Below are positions 33,479 through 42,135 of a DNA stretch of 64,000 nucleotides, one piece after another. The DNA is taken from positions 1-64,000 of the forward strand of contig JAJZPC010000004.1 of NCBI GenBank assembly GCA_021811385.1. The letters are read 5' to 3'. The first letter of the stretch is position 1. Every line of letters begins with the position of its first letter. The notes beneath the pieces were generated by a model. It was not told the origin of the DNA. It saw only the letters and a list, made by a program, of their open reading frames with translations, and did no database searches. The translations under genes and the position numbers were made by a program. The DNA comes from Deltaproteobacteria bacterium (GTDB lineage: Bacteria; Desulfobacterota; Desulfobulbia; Desulfobulbales; Desulfurivibrionaceae).

Positions 33479-35605
33479 TTAATTATTGAAGCGATCAATG
33501 TTCCGGTAGCGGTCATGCAGCTCGCCGAGCTTGCCCTTGTTCCAGCTCGAGATCTTGGTGAAATACCCGGTGATCCGGGTGATGCCGTCGACGTTTTTCG
33601 ACTCGCAGTAGGGGCAGGTCTCGCTCAAGCCCCTGCTCGTCTTGCCGCAGGCAAGGCAGGCGGTGAACTCCGGGGAAAAGGCGATCTGGTCGTTCTGGGT
33701 GTACTTGAAGACATTGATCACGAAGGTGGCCAGGGCCTCCTTGTCCGGCTGCGCCTCGCCCAACCAAATGTGGGTGATGGAGCCCGCCTCGATGAGCGGA
33801 TGGAACAGCCCCTCCTTCTCCACCCGGGCGATGGGGCTCATGAAGGCGCCCACATTAAAGAGGGTGGAATTGCTGTAGTAGACCTCCCCCTTTTCCCGGT
33901 TGCCCTGGACCACCTTTTCCGCCTCCGCGTTGAAATGGGCCAGATCCAGCTTGGCAAAGCGGAAGGCGGTGGACTCGGCCGGGGTCTGCTCCAGGACGAA
34001 CTTCATGCCCATGGACTCGGCCAGCTTGTTGCAGACGATGTTCATGTGGGCAATGACCTTGAGCCCGAACTTGATGGATTCATCGGAATCGTGCAGTTCC
34101 TGGCCCAGATGCACCCGGATCAGCTCGTTGAGCCCCACCATGCCAATGAGAAAGGAGCACTTGTGCAGCTTGAGGTAAGGCTCGCCGTCAAGGTCCATGG
34201 CCAGCAGGGAGAGCGGCCCGCCCTTGCCCAGGCTCATCAGCCGTTCGATGAACTTCCTTTTCTGGCCATGGGCCTTGGCCGCAAGCTGAATCTTTTCGGT
34301 GAGCAGCCCAAAAAGCTTGGTGTCGTCGCCCTGGGCCTTGAAGGCAAGGCGCGGCAGATTGATGGTGACGTTCTGCAGGGCCGAGTAGCGCATCTTCCAC
34401 GGCTGCTTGGCGTCCTCGATATCCGAGGCTTCGAGCTTAAAGCTCAACCGGCAGCATTCGGAGATCTTGGCCGTGTCGCCCCGGTCGAAGACAAAGTAGG
34501 TGTTGCCCTTGACCGAGGCCACCTCGCAGATATGGTGCAAAAAGTCCATGTGGCCGTCGGTTTTGAAGAATTTCTCGGTGATGTGCACCAGCGGCTTGGG
34601 GAAGAAGAAGGGCCGCCCAGCGGCATCGCCCTCTTTATACACCTCGAACAGCGCCCAGGCGAACCGCTGCGCCTGTTTTTCGTACTCGCGGTAGGTCTTG
34701 CCGGTGTACTCCCCGCCCGGCCCGATGGCAGGCACGTCCTCGAAATGCTTGGGCACCTCCCAGTAGATGTTGACGTCGGAAAAGATCGCCTGCCCGCCCC
34801 GGGCCACGGCCTGCTGGGAGAATTCGTAGATCATCATCTGGGCCAGCTGCTTGACCCCGTTGTCATCCAGCTCCTCCAGATAGGGGGCGTAGAAGAGGTT
34901 GATCGCGTCCCAGCCGATGGCCCCGGCAAAATGGCTCTGCAGGGAGGCGGCGAATTTGACCATGTGGGCGAGGAGCACCTCGGCATGCTTGGCCGGCTTG
35001 GCCATGGACAGGGCATGGGGCAGGTTGAGGCCGAATTTCTTGATGTACTCCAGGGACTGGCCGGAGCAATACGGCCGGTCGATAAAGCCCAGGTCATGGA
35101 GGTGCAAATCGCCGCTTAGGTGGGCGTCCGCCACGTCCGGCGTAAAAACGTGGAGCAGGGCGTACTCCTTCTTGATCCCCTCGGCCAGGGTGAGGTTGGT
35201 GGCCTCCGGGCCGTGGGGCACATTGGCGTTTTCCTTGTTGTGCTGGACCAACAGCTGGTCCACGTCGTAGAGCGGCACCCCGAGACGGGTGTGCATGCGC
35301 CGCGCCTCCTCCAGCCCCATCTCCAGGAGCTTGGCGTTGACCATTTCACGGATCAGCGGGCCGGTGATGGTTTTCACCTTGCCGGCCTGGATGGTCACCT
35401 CGATATCCTTACTGATCTTCTCGGCGGTGTCGCGGTCGATGAAGGTCTCGCGCAACAGGGCATCGACGATGCGCTGCCGGTTCCAGCCGAGCATGTCATC
35501 CTGGGAGGAACGGACAAAGAGGGCAATATCGGTGCTGTCCTCGTTTACTACCTGGTGTGTTCTGGCCTGGGCGGTTTCCGCATTGAGTGGCATCACAACT
35601 CCCAT
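33479..35605 (-). CDS. nrdD: anaerobic ribonucleoside triphosphate reductase
   Basis: N-terminal ATP-cone, C-terminal CxxC zinc site (CLACG, CPYCE) and glycyl radical RITGY. Confidence 0.95.
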   Translation of the reverse strand: MGVVMPLNAETAQARTHQVVNEDSTDIALFVRSSQDDMLGWNRQRIVDALLRETFIDRDTAEKISKDIEVTIQAGKVKTITGPLIREMVNAKLLEMGLEEARRMHTRLGVPLYDVDQLLVQHNKENANVPHGPEATNLTLAEGIKKEYALLHVFTPDVADAHLSGDLHLHDLGFIDRPYCSGQSLEYIKKFGLNLPHALSMAKPAKHAEVLLAHMVKFAASLQSHFAGAIGWDAINLFYAPYLEELDDNGVKQLAQMMIYEFSQQAVARGGQAIFSDVNIYWEVPKHFEDVPAIGPGGEYTGKTYREYEKQAQRFAWALFEVYKEGDAAGRPFFFPKPLVHITEKFFKTDGHMDFLHHICEVASVKGNTYFVFDRGDTAKISECCRLSFKLEASDIEDAKQPWKMRYSALQNVTINLPRLAFKAQGDDTKLFGLLTEKIQLAAKAHGQKRKFIERLMSLGKGGPLSLLAMDLDGEPYLKLHKCSFLIGMVGLNELIRVHLGQELHDSDESIKFGLKVIAHMNIVCNKLAESMGMKFVLEQTPAESTAFRFAKLDLAHFNAEAEKVVQGNREKGEVYYSNSTLFNVGAFMSPIARVEKEGLFHPLIEAGSITHIWLGEAQPDKEALATFVINVFKYTQNDQIAFSPEFTACLACGKTSRGLSETCPYCESKNVDGITRITGYFTKISSWNKGKLGELHDRYRNIDRFNN

Positions 35606-35667
35606 ACCCTTGCTCTCCTTGGTGATTAAGAAATTAGTTGAAATCTTCCCCTCTGACTTCCCTTGAA

Positions 35668-35683
35668 ACACGACATATTGTGT
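35668..35683 (-). promoter_or_regulatory. NrdR box 1
   Basis: ACACGACATATTGTGT (minus: ACACAATATGTCGTGT). Confidence 0.7.
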
Positions 35684-35699
35684 TTCGGGAACTATTATC

Positions 35700-35715
35700 G
35701 CACTACAGGTAGTAT
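35700..35715 (-). promoter_or_regulatory. NrdR box 2
   Basis: GCACTACAGGTAGTAT, 32 bp from box 1. Confidence 0.55.
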
Positions 35716-35881
35716 GCATGCAAGCAAAAATGGACTGAAAAAGAAGAAAAATTGATGGGGATTTTTTGCGCGGAAAATCAATGAAATGCGAAACGAAAGC
35801 TCTTAACGAAAAGCTTATGTTTCGAAGGGGTTTGGGACTGCTGAAGGAGAAGTTACAACGGCTATCCGGTCAGTTACTGGC

Positions 35882-37531
35882 TCACGGGGCAACTTGGCAC
35901 GGTTCGTTGTCCGAGCGCCGGATGATGGTGTCCTTTTTCCAGTGGACATCGTCTGGCTGGGGGAAATCCACCAGATAGTGGAGGCCGCGGGACTCCTTGC
36001 GGATGCAGGCGCAACGCACGATAAGCTCGGCAACCTGGGCGATGTTGCGCAGCTCGATGAGGTCCGGGGTCAGGATGTAGTCGCGGTAATGCTGGTTCAC
36101 CTCGCTGACGATGGCCCGGAGGCGTTCTCGCACTAGGGCAAGGCGCTTTTCGGTGCGGACAATGCCGACATAGTTCCACATCAGCCGCCTGATCTGATCC
36201 CAGTTATGGCTGACCAGGACATTCTCCTCGATGCGCTGGGCCGCACCGGCAAACCACTCCGCCACCTCGGGCAGCGCGACGTCGCGCAGTTCGGGCCACT
36301 CCCGTTCGCACTCAAGATAGGCCTGATGGGCAAAGACCACCGCCTCAAGCAACGAATTGCTGGCCAGCCGGTTGCCGCCGTGCAGCCCGGTGCAGGCGGT
36401 TTCCCCAAAGGCGAACAGCCCCTCGATGTTGGTCCTGCCCCACTGGTCCGTGACCACCCCGCCGCACATGTAATGGGCCGCAGGCACCACCGGAATGGGC
36501 GCCTTGGTCATGTCGATGCCCAGAGAAAGGCATTTATTATAGATGGTGGGGAACCTGTTTTTGAGAAACTCGGCAGGCTGATGGGTTATGTCCAGATACA
36601 CGCAATCATCGCCGCTCGCCTTCATCTCGCTGTCAATGGCCCTGGCCACGGTGTCGCGGGTGGCCAGATCGCCCCGGGCGTCGTACTTGTGCATGAATGG
36701 CTGCCCGTGCTGGTCGATGAGCCGCCCGCCCTCCCCGCGCACCGCCTCGGAGATCAGGAAGTTCTTCACCTGGGGGTGGTAGAGGCAGGTGGGGTGGAAC
36801 TGGACAAACTCCAGGTTCCCGACCCGGGCCCCGGCCCGGTAGGCCATGGCAATGCCGTCCCCGGTGGCGATATCCGGGTTGGTGGTGTAGAGATAGACCT
36901 TGCCGGTGCCGCCGGTGCAGAGCACCGTCACCTTGGCCTGGTAGGTGTCGATCCGCCCGGTTTCCCGGTCAAAGACATAGGCGCCCAAACACTGGTCGCT
37001 GAAGCTGTCGTGGGGCTGGTACGGGGTGCCGGTCTTGGAGCTGACCAAGAGATCCACGGCCAGGTGGTTCTCCAGCACCGTGATCCTGGGGTTGGCCGCC
37101 ACCTGGGCCAAGAGCCCCTCTTCGATCTTGCGGCCGGTGAGATCCATGGCATGGGCGATCCGGCGGGCCGAGTGGCCACCCTCCTTGCCAAGATCGAGAT
37201 GGCTGGGGTCATTAGCCTCGCTCTGGAACTGAACCCCGAGGCGGATCAACTCCTCGATCCGATCCGGGCCCGTCTCCACCACCAGCTTGACGATGTCCTC
37301 GTGGCACAGCCCGGCCCCGGAGCGCAGGGTGTCCTCGATGTGCAGGGCAAAGGAATCATTGGGCGACAACACGGCGGCAATCCCGCCCTGGGCCAGGTTG
37401 GTGGCGGTATCCACCTTGGCCTTCTTGGTGACAATGGTCACCGATCCTAACCGCGCGGCCTTGATGGCAAAGGAAAGACCGGAGATGCCGCTGCCAATCA
37501 CGAGAAAGTCGGTGCTCTGTTTCATGGCCAC
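35882..37531 (-). CDS. nadB: L-aspartate oxidase
   Basis: FLVIGSGISGLSFAIKAA FAD site; AHYMCGGVVTDQWGRT; GNRLASNSLLEAVVF. Confidence 0.95.
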   Translation of the reverse strand: MAMKQSTDFLVIGSGISGLSFAIKAARLGSVTIVTKKAKVDTATNLAQGGIAAVLSPNDSFALHIEDTLRSGAGLCHEDIVKLVVETGPDRIEELIRLGVQFQSEANDPSHLDLGKEGGHSARRIAHAMDLTGRKIEEGLLAQVAANPRITVLENHLAVDLLVSSKTGTPYQPHDSFSDQCLGAYVFDRETGRIDTYQAKVTVLCTGGTGKVYLYTTNPDIATGDGIAMAYRAGARVGNLEFVQFHPTCLYHPQVKNFLISEAVRGEGGRLIDQHGQPFMHKYDARGDLATRDTVARAIDSEMKASGDDCVYLDITHQPAEFLKNRFPTIYNKCLSLGIDMTKAPIPVVPAAHYMCGGVVTDQWGRTNIEGLFAFGETACTGLHGGNRLASNSLLEAVVFAHQAYLECEREWPELRDVALPEVAEWFAGAAQRIEENVLVSHNWDQIRRLMWNYVGIVRTEKRLALVRERLRAIVSEVNQHYRDYILTPDLIELRNIAQVAELIVRCACIRKESRGLHYLVDFPQPDDVHWKKDTIIRRSDNEPCQVAP

Positions 37532-37535
37532 CCCC

Positions 37536-37641
37536 GTAACTGTTCAGCACCACCACATCTGCTTTGTCATCGGCCTGCTCATGTGCACTAGCACACTTCG
37601 CAGACCTCTTCCTCGCATCTGCGGCACTGCTGGACAGTTAC
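37536..37641 (+). repeat. MITE-like/structured palindromic element, copy B
   Basis: GTAACTGTTCAGCA...TGCTGGACAGTTAC terminal IRs; right flank 36/41 identical to copy A. Confidence 0.8.
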
Positions 37642-37841
37642 ATTTTTTTTGTTTCGTCCCATTCCGGCCTCAAGCTGGACAGTTGCTTAACAGCTTGACA
37701 TCTTCCGAAGATATTCTGTAAAGATGAGGCTCATTCGCACAGCATCCACTGTACTTTTATCTGCTCCTCGCCCCGATCCGCTCGTCCTGGTAAAGGATTT
37801 TACATAGCGCGGACCAGGCAGGATGGCAAGGATTCTTCACC

Positions 37842-38486
37842 ATGGCTCCTCTAAAACTCGTCGTGTTCGACTGCGATGGCGTGATGTTCGACTCCAAAAA
37901 CGCCAACCGGGTCTACTACAATCATATCCGCGAAACCTTCGGCCGCCCGGCCATGGACGAGGAGGAGCTGGAATACGTCCATATGCACCATGTGATGGAC
38001 TCCATCCGCCACCTTTTCCGCCATTACCCTGCGGATCTGGCACAGGCCGAGGCGTACCGGCAGACGCTCGATTACACCCCCTACCTGCAATACATGCTCA
38101 TGGAGCCGGACCTTCTGGAGTTTCTCGATTTTCTCCGGCCCGACTACAAAACCGCGATCAGCACCAACCGGACCTCCACCATGGCCTCGGTGCTGCGAAT
38201 CTTTTCCCTGGCGGACCGCTTCGACAAGGTGGTCACCGCCTTTGATGTGGCCCACCCCAAGCCCCACCCCGAAGCGCTGGAGCAGATCCTCGCCCATTTC
38301 GGCTATCAGGTGGACGAGGCGGTGTACATCGGCGACTCTCAAGTGGACCGGGAGCACACCGAAGCCCTGGGCATGCGGCTCATCGCCTTCAAAAACCAGG
38401 CCCTGCCCGCGGAATACCATGTGAGCAGCTTCATGGAGATTACCCGGCTGCCGATCCTGGCCGAAGTTGGAAAAGGGGGAAAATGA
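37842..38486 (+). CDS. HAD family hydrolase
   Basis: VVFDCDGVMFDS, ISTNRTSTM, YIGDSQVDRE. Confidence 0.9.
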   Translation: MAPLKLVVFDCDGVMFDSKNANRVYYNHIRETFGRPAMDEEELEYVHMHHVMDSIRHLFRHYPADLAQAEAYRQTLDYTPYLQYMLMEPDLLEFLDFLRPDYKTAISTNRTSTMASVLRIFSLADRFDKVVTAFDVAHPKPHPEALEQILAHFGYQVDEAVYIGDSQVDREHTEALGMRLIAFKNQALPAEYHVSSFMEITRLPILAEVGKGGK

Positions 38487-38980
38487 AACTGGAAGTGACC
38501 CACAAAATCCTGGCCATGGAGCCGGACCTTGAAAAAAGCTCCGGCCATGTCCTGCGCTTCCTCGACCGCACCACCCTGGTGCACTACGATGCGGTGCGGG
38601 TTGTGGCGGACCAGTCCTGCTCCGCAACGGACCCGCGCTTCTGGCCCTGGCTCGAGCAGGGTCTGGCCGACAACCACCGGGTGCTGACACAATTGATTGG
38701 GGAGTTACGGGCCGCGGGCACCAAGGATTTCAGCGACCTGCTGGCCATGCCGCAGGGGTTTCAAAGCAAGATCTTCCACACCATGGCCCATCTGCTCGAC
38801 GGCTTTTTCGGCATCGACAGCCAGTTTTACAGTCTGCCCGATGATTCCCACTGGCTGGGGGAAAGCCTGCGCAAGCAGATCAAGGCAAGCCCGGAAGAGT
38901 TCTGGCTGGTCACGGTGGTGGCCACATTGGAATCGCTGGAGCACCACGCCATTGCGGGGTTGCGCTCCTTTGAGAAATGA
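38483..38980 (+). CDS. hypothetical protein
   Basis: 165 aa ORF overlapping upstream stop (ATGA). Confidence 0.7.
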   Translation: MKLEVTHKILAMEPDLEKSSGHVLRFLDRTTLVHYDAVRVVADQSCSATDPRFWPWLEQGLADNHRVLTQLIGELRAAGTKDFSDLLAMPQGFQSKIFHTMAHLLDGFFGIDSQFYSLPDDSHWLGESLRKQIKASPEEFWLVTVVATLESLEHHAIAGLRSFEK

Positions 38981-39006
38981 CAACCGATCAAGCCTCTTGA
39001 AATGAC

Positions 39007-39113
39007 TCTCCCCCTCCCTCGACGGGAGGGGGCCGGGGGGTGGGTGAAGTTGCAACCTGCCGATCTGGCTATTTCCCCCTCTCCCTAGCCCTCCCCCCCA
39101 GGGGGGAGGGAAT
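39007..39113. repeat. intergenic G/C-rich palindromic repeat, copy 2
   Basis: CCCCCTCCCTCGACGGGAGGGGGCCGGGGGGTGGGTGAAGTTGC matches 5421 copy. Confidence 0.7.
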
Positions 39114-39119
39114 TTTGGC

Positions 39120-39380
39120 TCAATCGTAATGATGATGGTGATGATGCCCGTGGTGATGGCCTTCGCCTGGGCCGCCGATCTCCGCCAGCGCCTTTTTCAA
39201 AATGGTATCGGTCTCAGCCATGCTGGCCACGGCCTTGTCCAGAAGATCCGCCAGCGCGCCCTGTCCCTCGCTGCGCACCAGTTCCACCCATTTCTTGAAC
39301 TCGGCCTCGTGGTTGTGGTTATGCTCAATCCAGTGAGGCAGAAGAATCCGCAGCTTTTCCATCGTGGTTTTCTGGTCCAT
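39120..39380 (-). CDS. small protein with His-rich C-terminus
   Basis: Tail GPGEGHHHGHHHHHHYD; ATG directly abuts upstream cooT stop. Confidence 0.8.
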   Translation of the reverse strand: MDQKTTMEKLRILLPHWIEHNHNHEAEFKKWVELVRSEGQGALADLLDKAVASMAETDTILKKALAEIGGPGEGHHHGHHHHHHYD

Positions 39381-39584
39381 CTAGGCCTTTTCTCCTTTTT
39401 GAATCACGGTTACCCGGCCGTTTAAAAAATCAATGGCCCGGACTACAGCGCCAGGGATGAATTGCGGCTCCTCAAACAGGGTGCTGATCCGGATGCCGTC
39501 CTCACCGACCTCAAGCTGCGAGGCGCTTTCCGCCACCACCGCTTCGTCGCCATCCTGCACAAGAACAACGCGCATCTGACACAT
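39381..39584 (-). CDS. CooT family nickel-binding protein
   Basis: MCQMRVVLVQDGDE..., 67 aa, pattern of CooT proteins (Cys2, DFLNGRVTV end). Confidence 0.8.
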   Translation of the reverse strand: MCQMRVVLVQDGDEAVVAESASQLEVGEDGIRISTLFEEPQFIPGAVVRAIDFLNGRVTVIQKGEKA

Positions 39585-39703
39585 ACCCTGCCTCTTTCTT
39601 TTGTTTTTTTAACTGTGACGCCTGGGAAAAAACAATATAATATCTTTTTTCCGCTTTATCATGCAGATTTGCAGACCATAAAACCACAGCGCGAGACACC
39701 CGC

Positions 39704-40123
39704 ATGCTCCTCGACGATCTCCCGGCCATCCACACGCTGCTGACCACGGCCAAAACCATCGCAGTGGTCGGCCTCTCCCCCAAGGAATCCCGGCCCAGCA
39801 ACATGGTGGCCCGCTACCTGATCGAGGCGGGCTACACCGTGATCCCGGTCAATCCCGGCCAGGAGAAAATCCTCGGCCTACCCTGCTACCCCAACCTCGC
39901 CGCAATCCCCACCCCGGTGGATATTGTGGATATCTTCCGCCGCTCCGAGGATGTGCCCCCCATCGTGGACGAGGCCATTGCCATCGGCGCCAAGGCAATC
40001 TGGATGCAGGAAGGGGTGATCCACGCCGAGGCGGCTCGCACCGCGAAGGCGGCAGGGTTGATGGTGGTGATGGACCGCTGCATCAAGACAATGCACCATG
40101 ATCTGGGCCACGAACAAGGATGA
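39704..40123 (+). CDS. CoA-binding protein (YccU-like)
   Basis: IAVVGLSPKESRPSNMVARYLIEAGYTVIPVNPG; MQEGV; MDRCIK. Confidence 0.92.
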   Translation: MLLDDLPAIHTLLTTAKTIAVVGLSPKESRPSNMVARYLIEAGYTVIPVNPGQEKILGLPCYPNLAAIPTPVDIVDIFRRSEDVPPIVDEAIAIGAKAIWMQEGVIHAEAARTAKAAGLMVVMDRCIKTMHHDLGHEQG

Positions 40124-40148
40124 GCATAGCGACTGGCAGGAAAACCGC

Positions 40149-40187
40149 TTGACAAAGAAATCTCCAAGGCGTACGATTTGACGTACG
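40149..40187 (+). promoter_or_regulatory. yefM-yoeB promoter/operator: TTGACA-N17-TACGAT with two CGTACG palindromes 12 bp apart
   Basis: CGTACG at 40170-40175 and 40182-40187, overlapping the -10. Confidence 0.65.
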
Positions 40188-40202
40188 GAATGAGGACTGA
40201 CA

Positions 40203-40445
40203 ATGACAACACTTTCAGCAACAGAAGCACGAAAATGCCTGTATAGCCTTGTTGATGACGTAGCCGAATCCCATGATCCAATTCAGATTGTGGGCAAGCG
40301 GCATTCCGCGTTTCTGGTCTCGGAAGATGATTGGCGGGCGATCCAGGAAACCTTGTACCTCACCGCAGTCCCTGGCATGCGCGAATCGATTCAGGACGGA
40401 CTCAAGAGCCCCATTGAAGAGTGCAGCGAGACGCTTGAATGGTGA
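40203..40445 (+). CDS. type II antitoxin, Phd/YefM family
   Basis: MTTLSATEARKCLYSLVDDVAESHDPIQIVGKRHSAFLVSEDDWRAIQETLYL. Confidence 0.9.
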   Translation: MTTLSATEARKCLYSLVDDVAESHDPIQIVGKRHSAFLVSEDDWRAIQETLYLTAVPGMRESIQDGLKSPIEECSETLEW

Positions 40446-40705
40446 GCTGGCGTCTGGTTTTTACCAAACAGGCGCAGAAGGATGCGAAAAAAATCGCGCA
40501 ATCCGGACTGAAACCGCAAGCCGAGCGACTGCTCGAACTCCTCACAGAAAATCCGTACAAAAATCCACCGCCATACGAAAAACTCATCGGCGATCTTTCC
40601 GGTGCATATTCCCGAAGGATCAACATCCAGCACCGGCTTGTGTACCAAGTCATGGATGAGACCCAGACCGTCAAAGTCATCCGGATGTGGACCCACTATG
40701 AATAA
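40439..40705 (+). CDS. Txe/YoeB family toxin
   Basis: WRLVFTKQAQKDAKKIA ... LSGAYSRRINIQHRLVYQV. Confidence 0.92.
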   Translation: MVSWRLVFTKQAQKDAKKIAQSGLKPQAERLLELLTENPYKNPPPYEKLIGDLSGAYSRRINIQHRLVYQVMDETQTVKVIRMWTHYE

Positions 40706-40730
40706 CTGACGTGTACGCCGCCCCGCCCCC

Positions 40731-40762
40731 TTGACAGTGATACTACAAGTCAGTATCATACT
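40731..40762 (+). promoter_or_regulatory. hicAB promoter TTGACA-N17-TATCAT with overlapping inverted repeats
   Basis: GATACT-N7-AGTATC (40739-40757) and AGTATCATACT (40752-40762). Confidence 0.65.
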
Positions 40763-40770
40763 GATAAAAT

Positions 40771-41025
40771 ATGAACAGCACGCACCGCAAGACACTTGCC
40801 GCCATCTTTTCCCAGCCCCCCCCTGCAGCCATTGAATGGCGGAGAATTGAGGCGCTATTGATGGCACTGGGTTCAGTGCTCATCGAAGGCGATGGATCAC
40901 GGGTCTCTTTTATCCTCAACAACGAAAAGGCCGACTTTCACCGGCCTCATCCGGGCAAGGACGCCAAACGGTACCAAGTGCGAAACGCCAAGGATTTTCT
41001 AACCAGAGCAGGAGTCTTCCCATGA
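40771..41025 (+). CDS. hicA: HicA family toxin
   Basis: RRIEALLMALGSVLIEGDGSRVSFILNNEKADFHRPHPGKDAKRYQV. Confidence 0.88.
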   Translation: MNSTHRKTLAAIFSQPPPAAIEWRRIEALLMALGSVLIEGDGSRVSFILNNEKADFHRPHPGKDAKRYQVRNAKDFLTRAGVFP

Positions 41026-41396
41026 ACACTCTCAGTTACAAGGGCTACACAGCCAAAATCGAATTCGACCCCGACGACAACCTTCTGTTTGGCAATATCG
41101 TCGGCATCCGTGACACGGTTGGCTTTCATGGCGAGACGGTGGCCGAACTCAAAGACGCCTTCCGCGAGGCGGTTGATTTCTACCTTGAAAGTTGCGAGAA
41201 ATCCAGACGTGTTCCCGACAAGCCATTTTCCGGTAAATTTGTCGTCCGGGTGGAGTCCTCGCTGCACGGCGAGATTGTCGCCGCCGCCGTCAATGCAGGG
41301 AAAAGCGTCAACAAGTGGGTAGCCGACACCCTTGCCGCAGTTGTGCATGCCCACCCGCAGGCCGGGCAAGCCGGAGAAACGGGAAAGCGTTCCTGA
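41022..41396 (+). CDS. hicB: HicB family antitoxin
   Basis: MNTLSYKGYTAKIEFDPDDNLLFGNIVGIRDTVGFHGETVAELKDAF; C-terminal RHH-like. Confidence 0.92.
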   Translation: MNTLSYKGYTAKIEFDPDDNLLFGNIVGIRDTVGFHGETVAELKDAFREAVDFYLESCEKSRRVPDKPFSGKFVVRVESSLHGEIVAAAVNAGKSVNKWVADTLAAVVHAHPQAGQAGETGKRS

Positions 41397-41448
41397 TTTT
41401 CCGAGCTAGCTCGATAATAATATTGTTAGCCATCAAGGAAATTGAATA

Positions 41449-42066
41449 ATGTCACCATGGTTCAGTTTTACAATTGCTTGCCTCGCTCTGCTCATTTCAG
41501 GAGTGACTGCATGGCTTACATTTTTCCGTAAAGGAAAACTAGTGATGACTCAACCAACCGTTATATTCTTTGGCCCTGATGGTTCAAAGTTCGATAGCAG
41601 TAAAAACAAGATATATCTTAGAACCCTACTTTACAGTACAGCTAAGCGTGGCCAAGTTCTGGAAAGTCTACATATTTCAATTCACCGCAATGAGACCAAA
41701 CAAAATTTCAATATTTGGGTTTACGGCGAGAAAGGGAACCTGAAAAGAGGTAGCGGATTATTTATACCGCAAGAAGGTGTTACGTTTGACCATCACTTTT
41801 TACTTCCTGAAGATGGCGCAAATTTTGCCTTCAACTCAGGTTCATACAAATTAGCAGTTATCGCAAAATTAGTGGGCAGCTCCGCTTGCCATGAATTAAG
41901 TTCTATAAACCTTACAATTAATGACGCACAAGCAGCTCAGTTGGCTGAGTCAAATACGGGCATTTATTTTGATTGGGGGCCTGATCAACAAAGCTACCAC
42001 TCTCATATTGATACAAGACCAGAAAAAGAACCAGATATTGGGCAGTTACTAGAAATCATGGCATAA
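41449..42066 (+). CDS. hypothetical TM-anchored protein (cassette-like ORF)
   Basis: N-terminal TM helix; stop codon lies in the left end of an attC-like site. Confidence 0.7.
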   Translation: MSPWFSFTIACLALLISGVTAWLTFFRKGKLVMTQPTVIFFGPDGSKFDSSKNKIYLRTLLYSTAKRGQVLESLHISIHRNETKQNFNIWVYGEKGNLKRGSGLFIPQEGVTFDHHFLLPEDGANFAFNSGSYKLAVIAKLVGSSACHELSSINLTINDAQAAQLAESNTGIYFDWGPDQQSYHSHIDTRPEKEPDIGQLLEIMA

Positions 42067-42117
42067 CGCCAAAATCCAGCCGACGCAAAAAATGCGCGGC
42101 TGATTTTGGCGTTATGC
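42062..42117 (+). other. integron attC-like recombination site
   Basis: CATAACGCCAAAATC(C)AGCCG(A)CGCA-AAAAA-TGCGCGGCTGATTTTGGCGTTATG: near-perfect palindrome with two extrahelical bases and TAAC/GTTA ends. Confidence 0.75.
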
Positions 42118-42135
42118 GCTGAATACGGAGTAGTG

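Noticed and set aside
33293-35119. 608-aa plus-strand ORF opposite nrdD
   Set aside because: Antisense shadow; nrdD has ATP-cone and glycyl radical motifs
39120-39160. ATG/GTG trinucleotide-like repeat (ATGATGATGGTGATG)
   Set aside because: It is the codon run for the His-rich C-terminus of the minus-strand protein, not a standalone microsatellite
41394-41431. attC-like site after hicB (CGAGCTAGCTCG palindrome and GTTAGCC)
   Set aside because: Has a core-like GTTA but no matching left box; too weak to call as attC, although it may mark the 5' boundary of the first cassette
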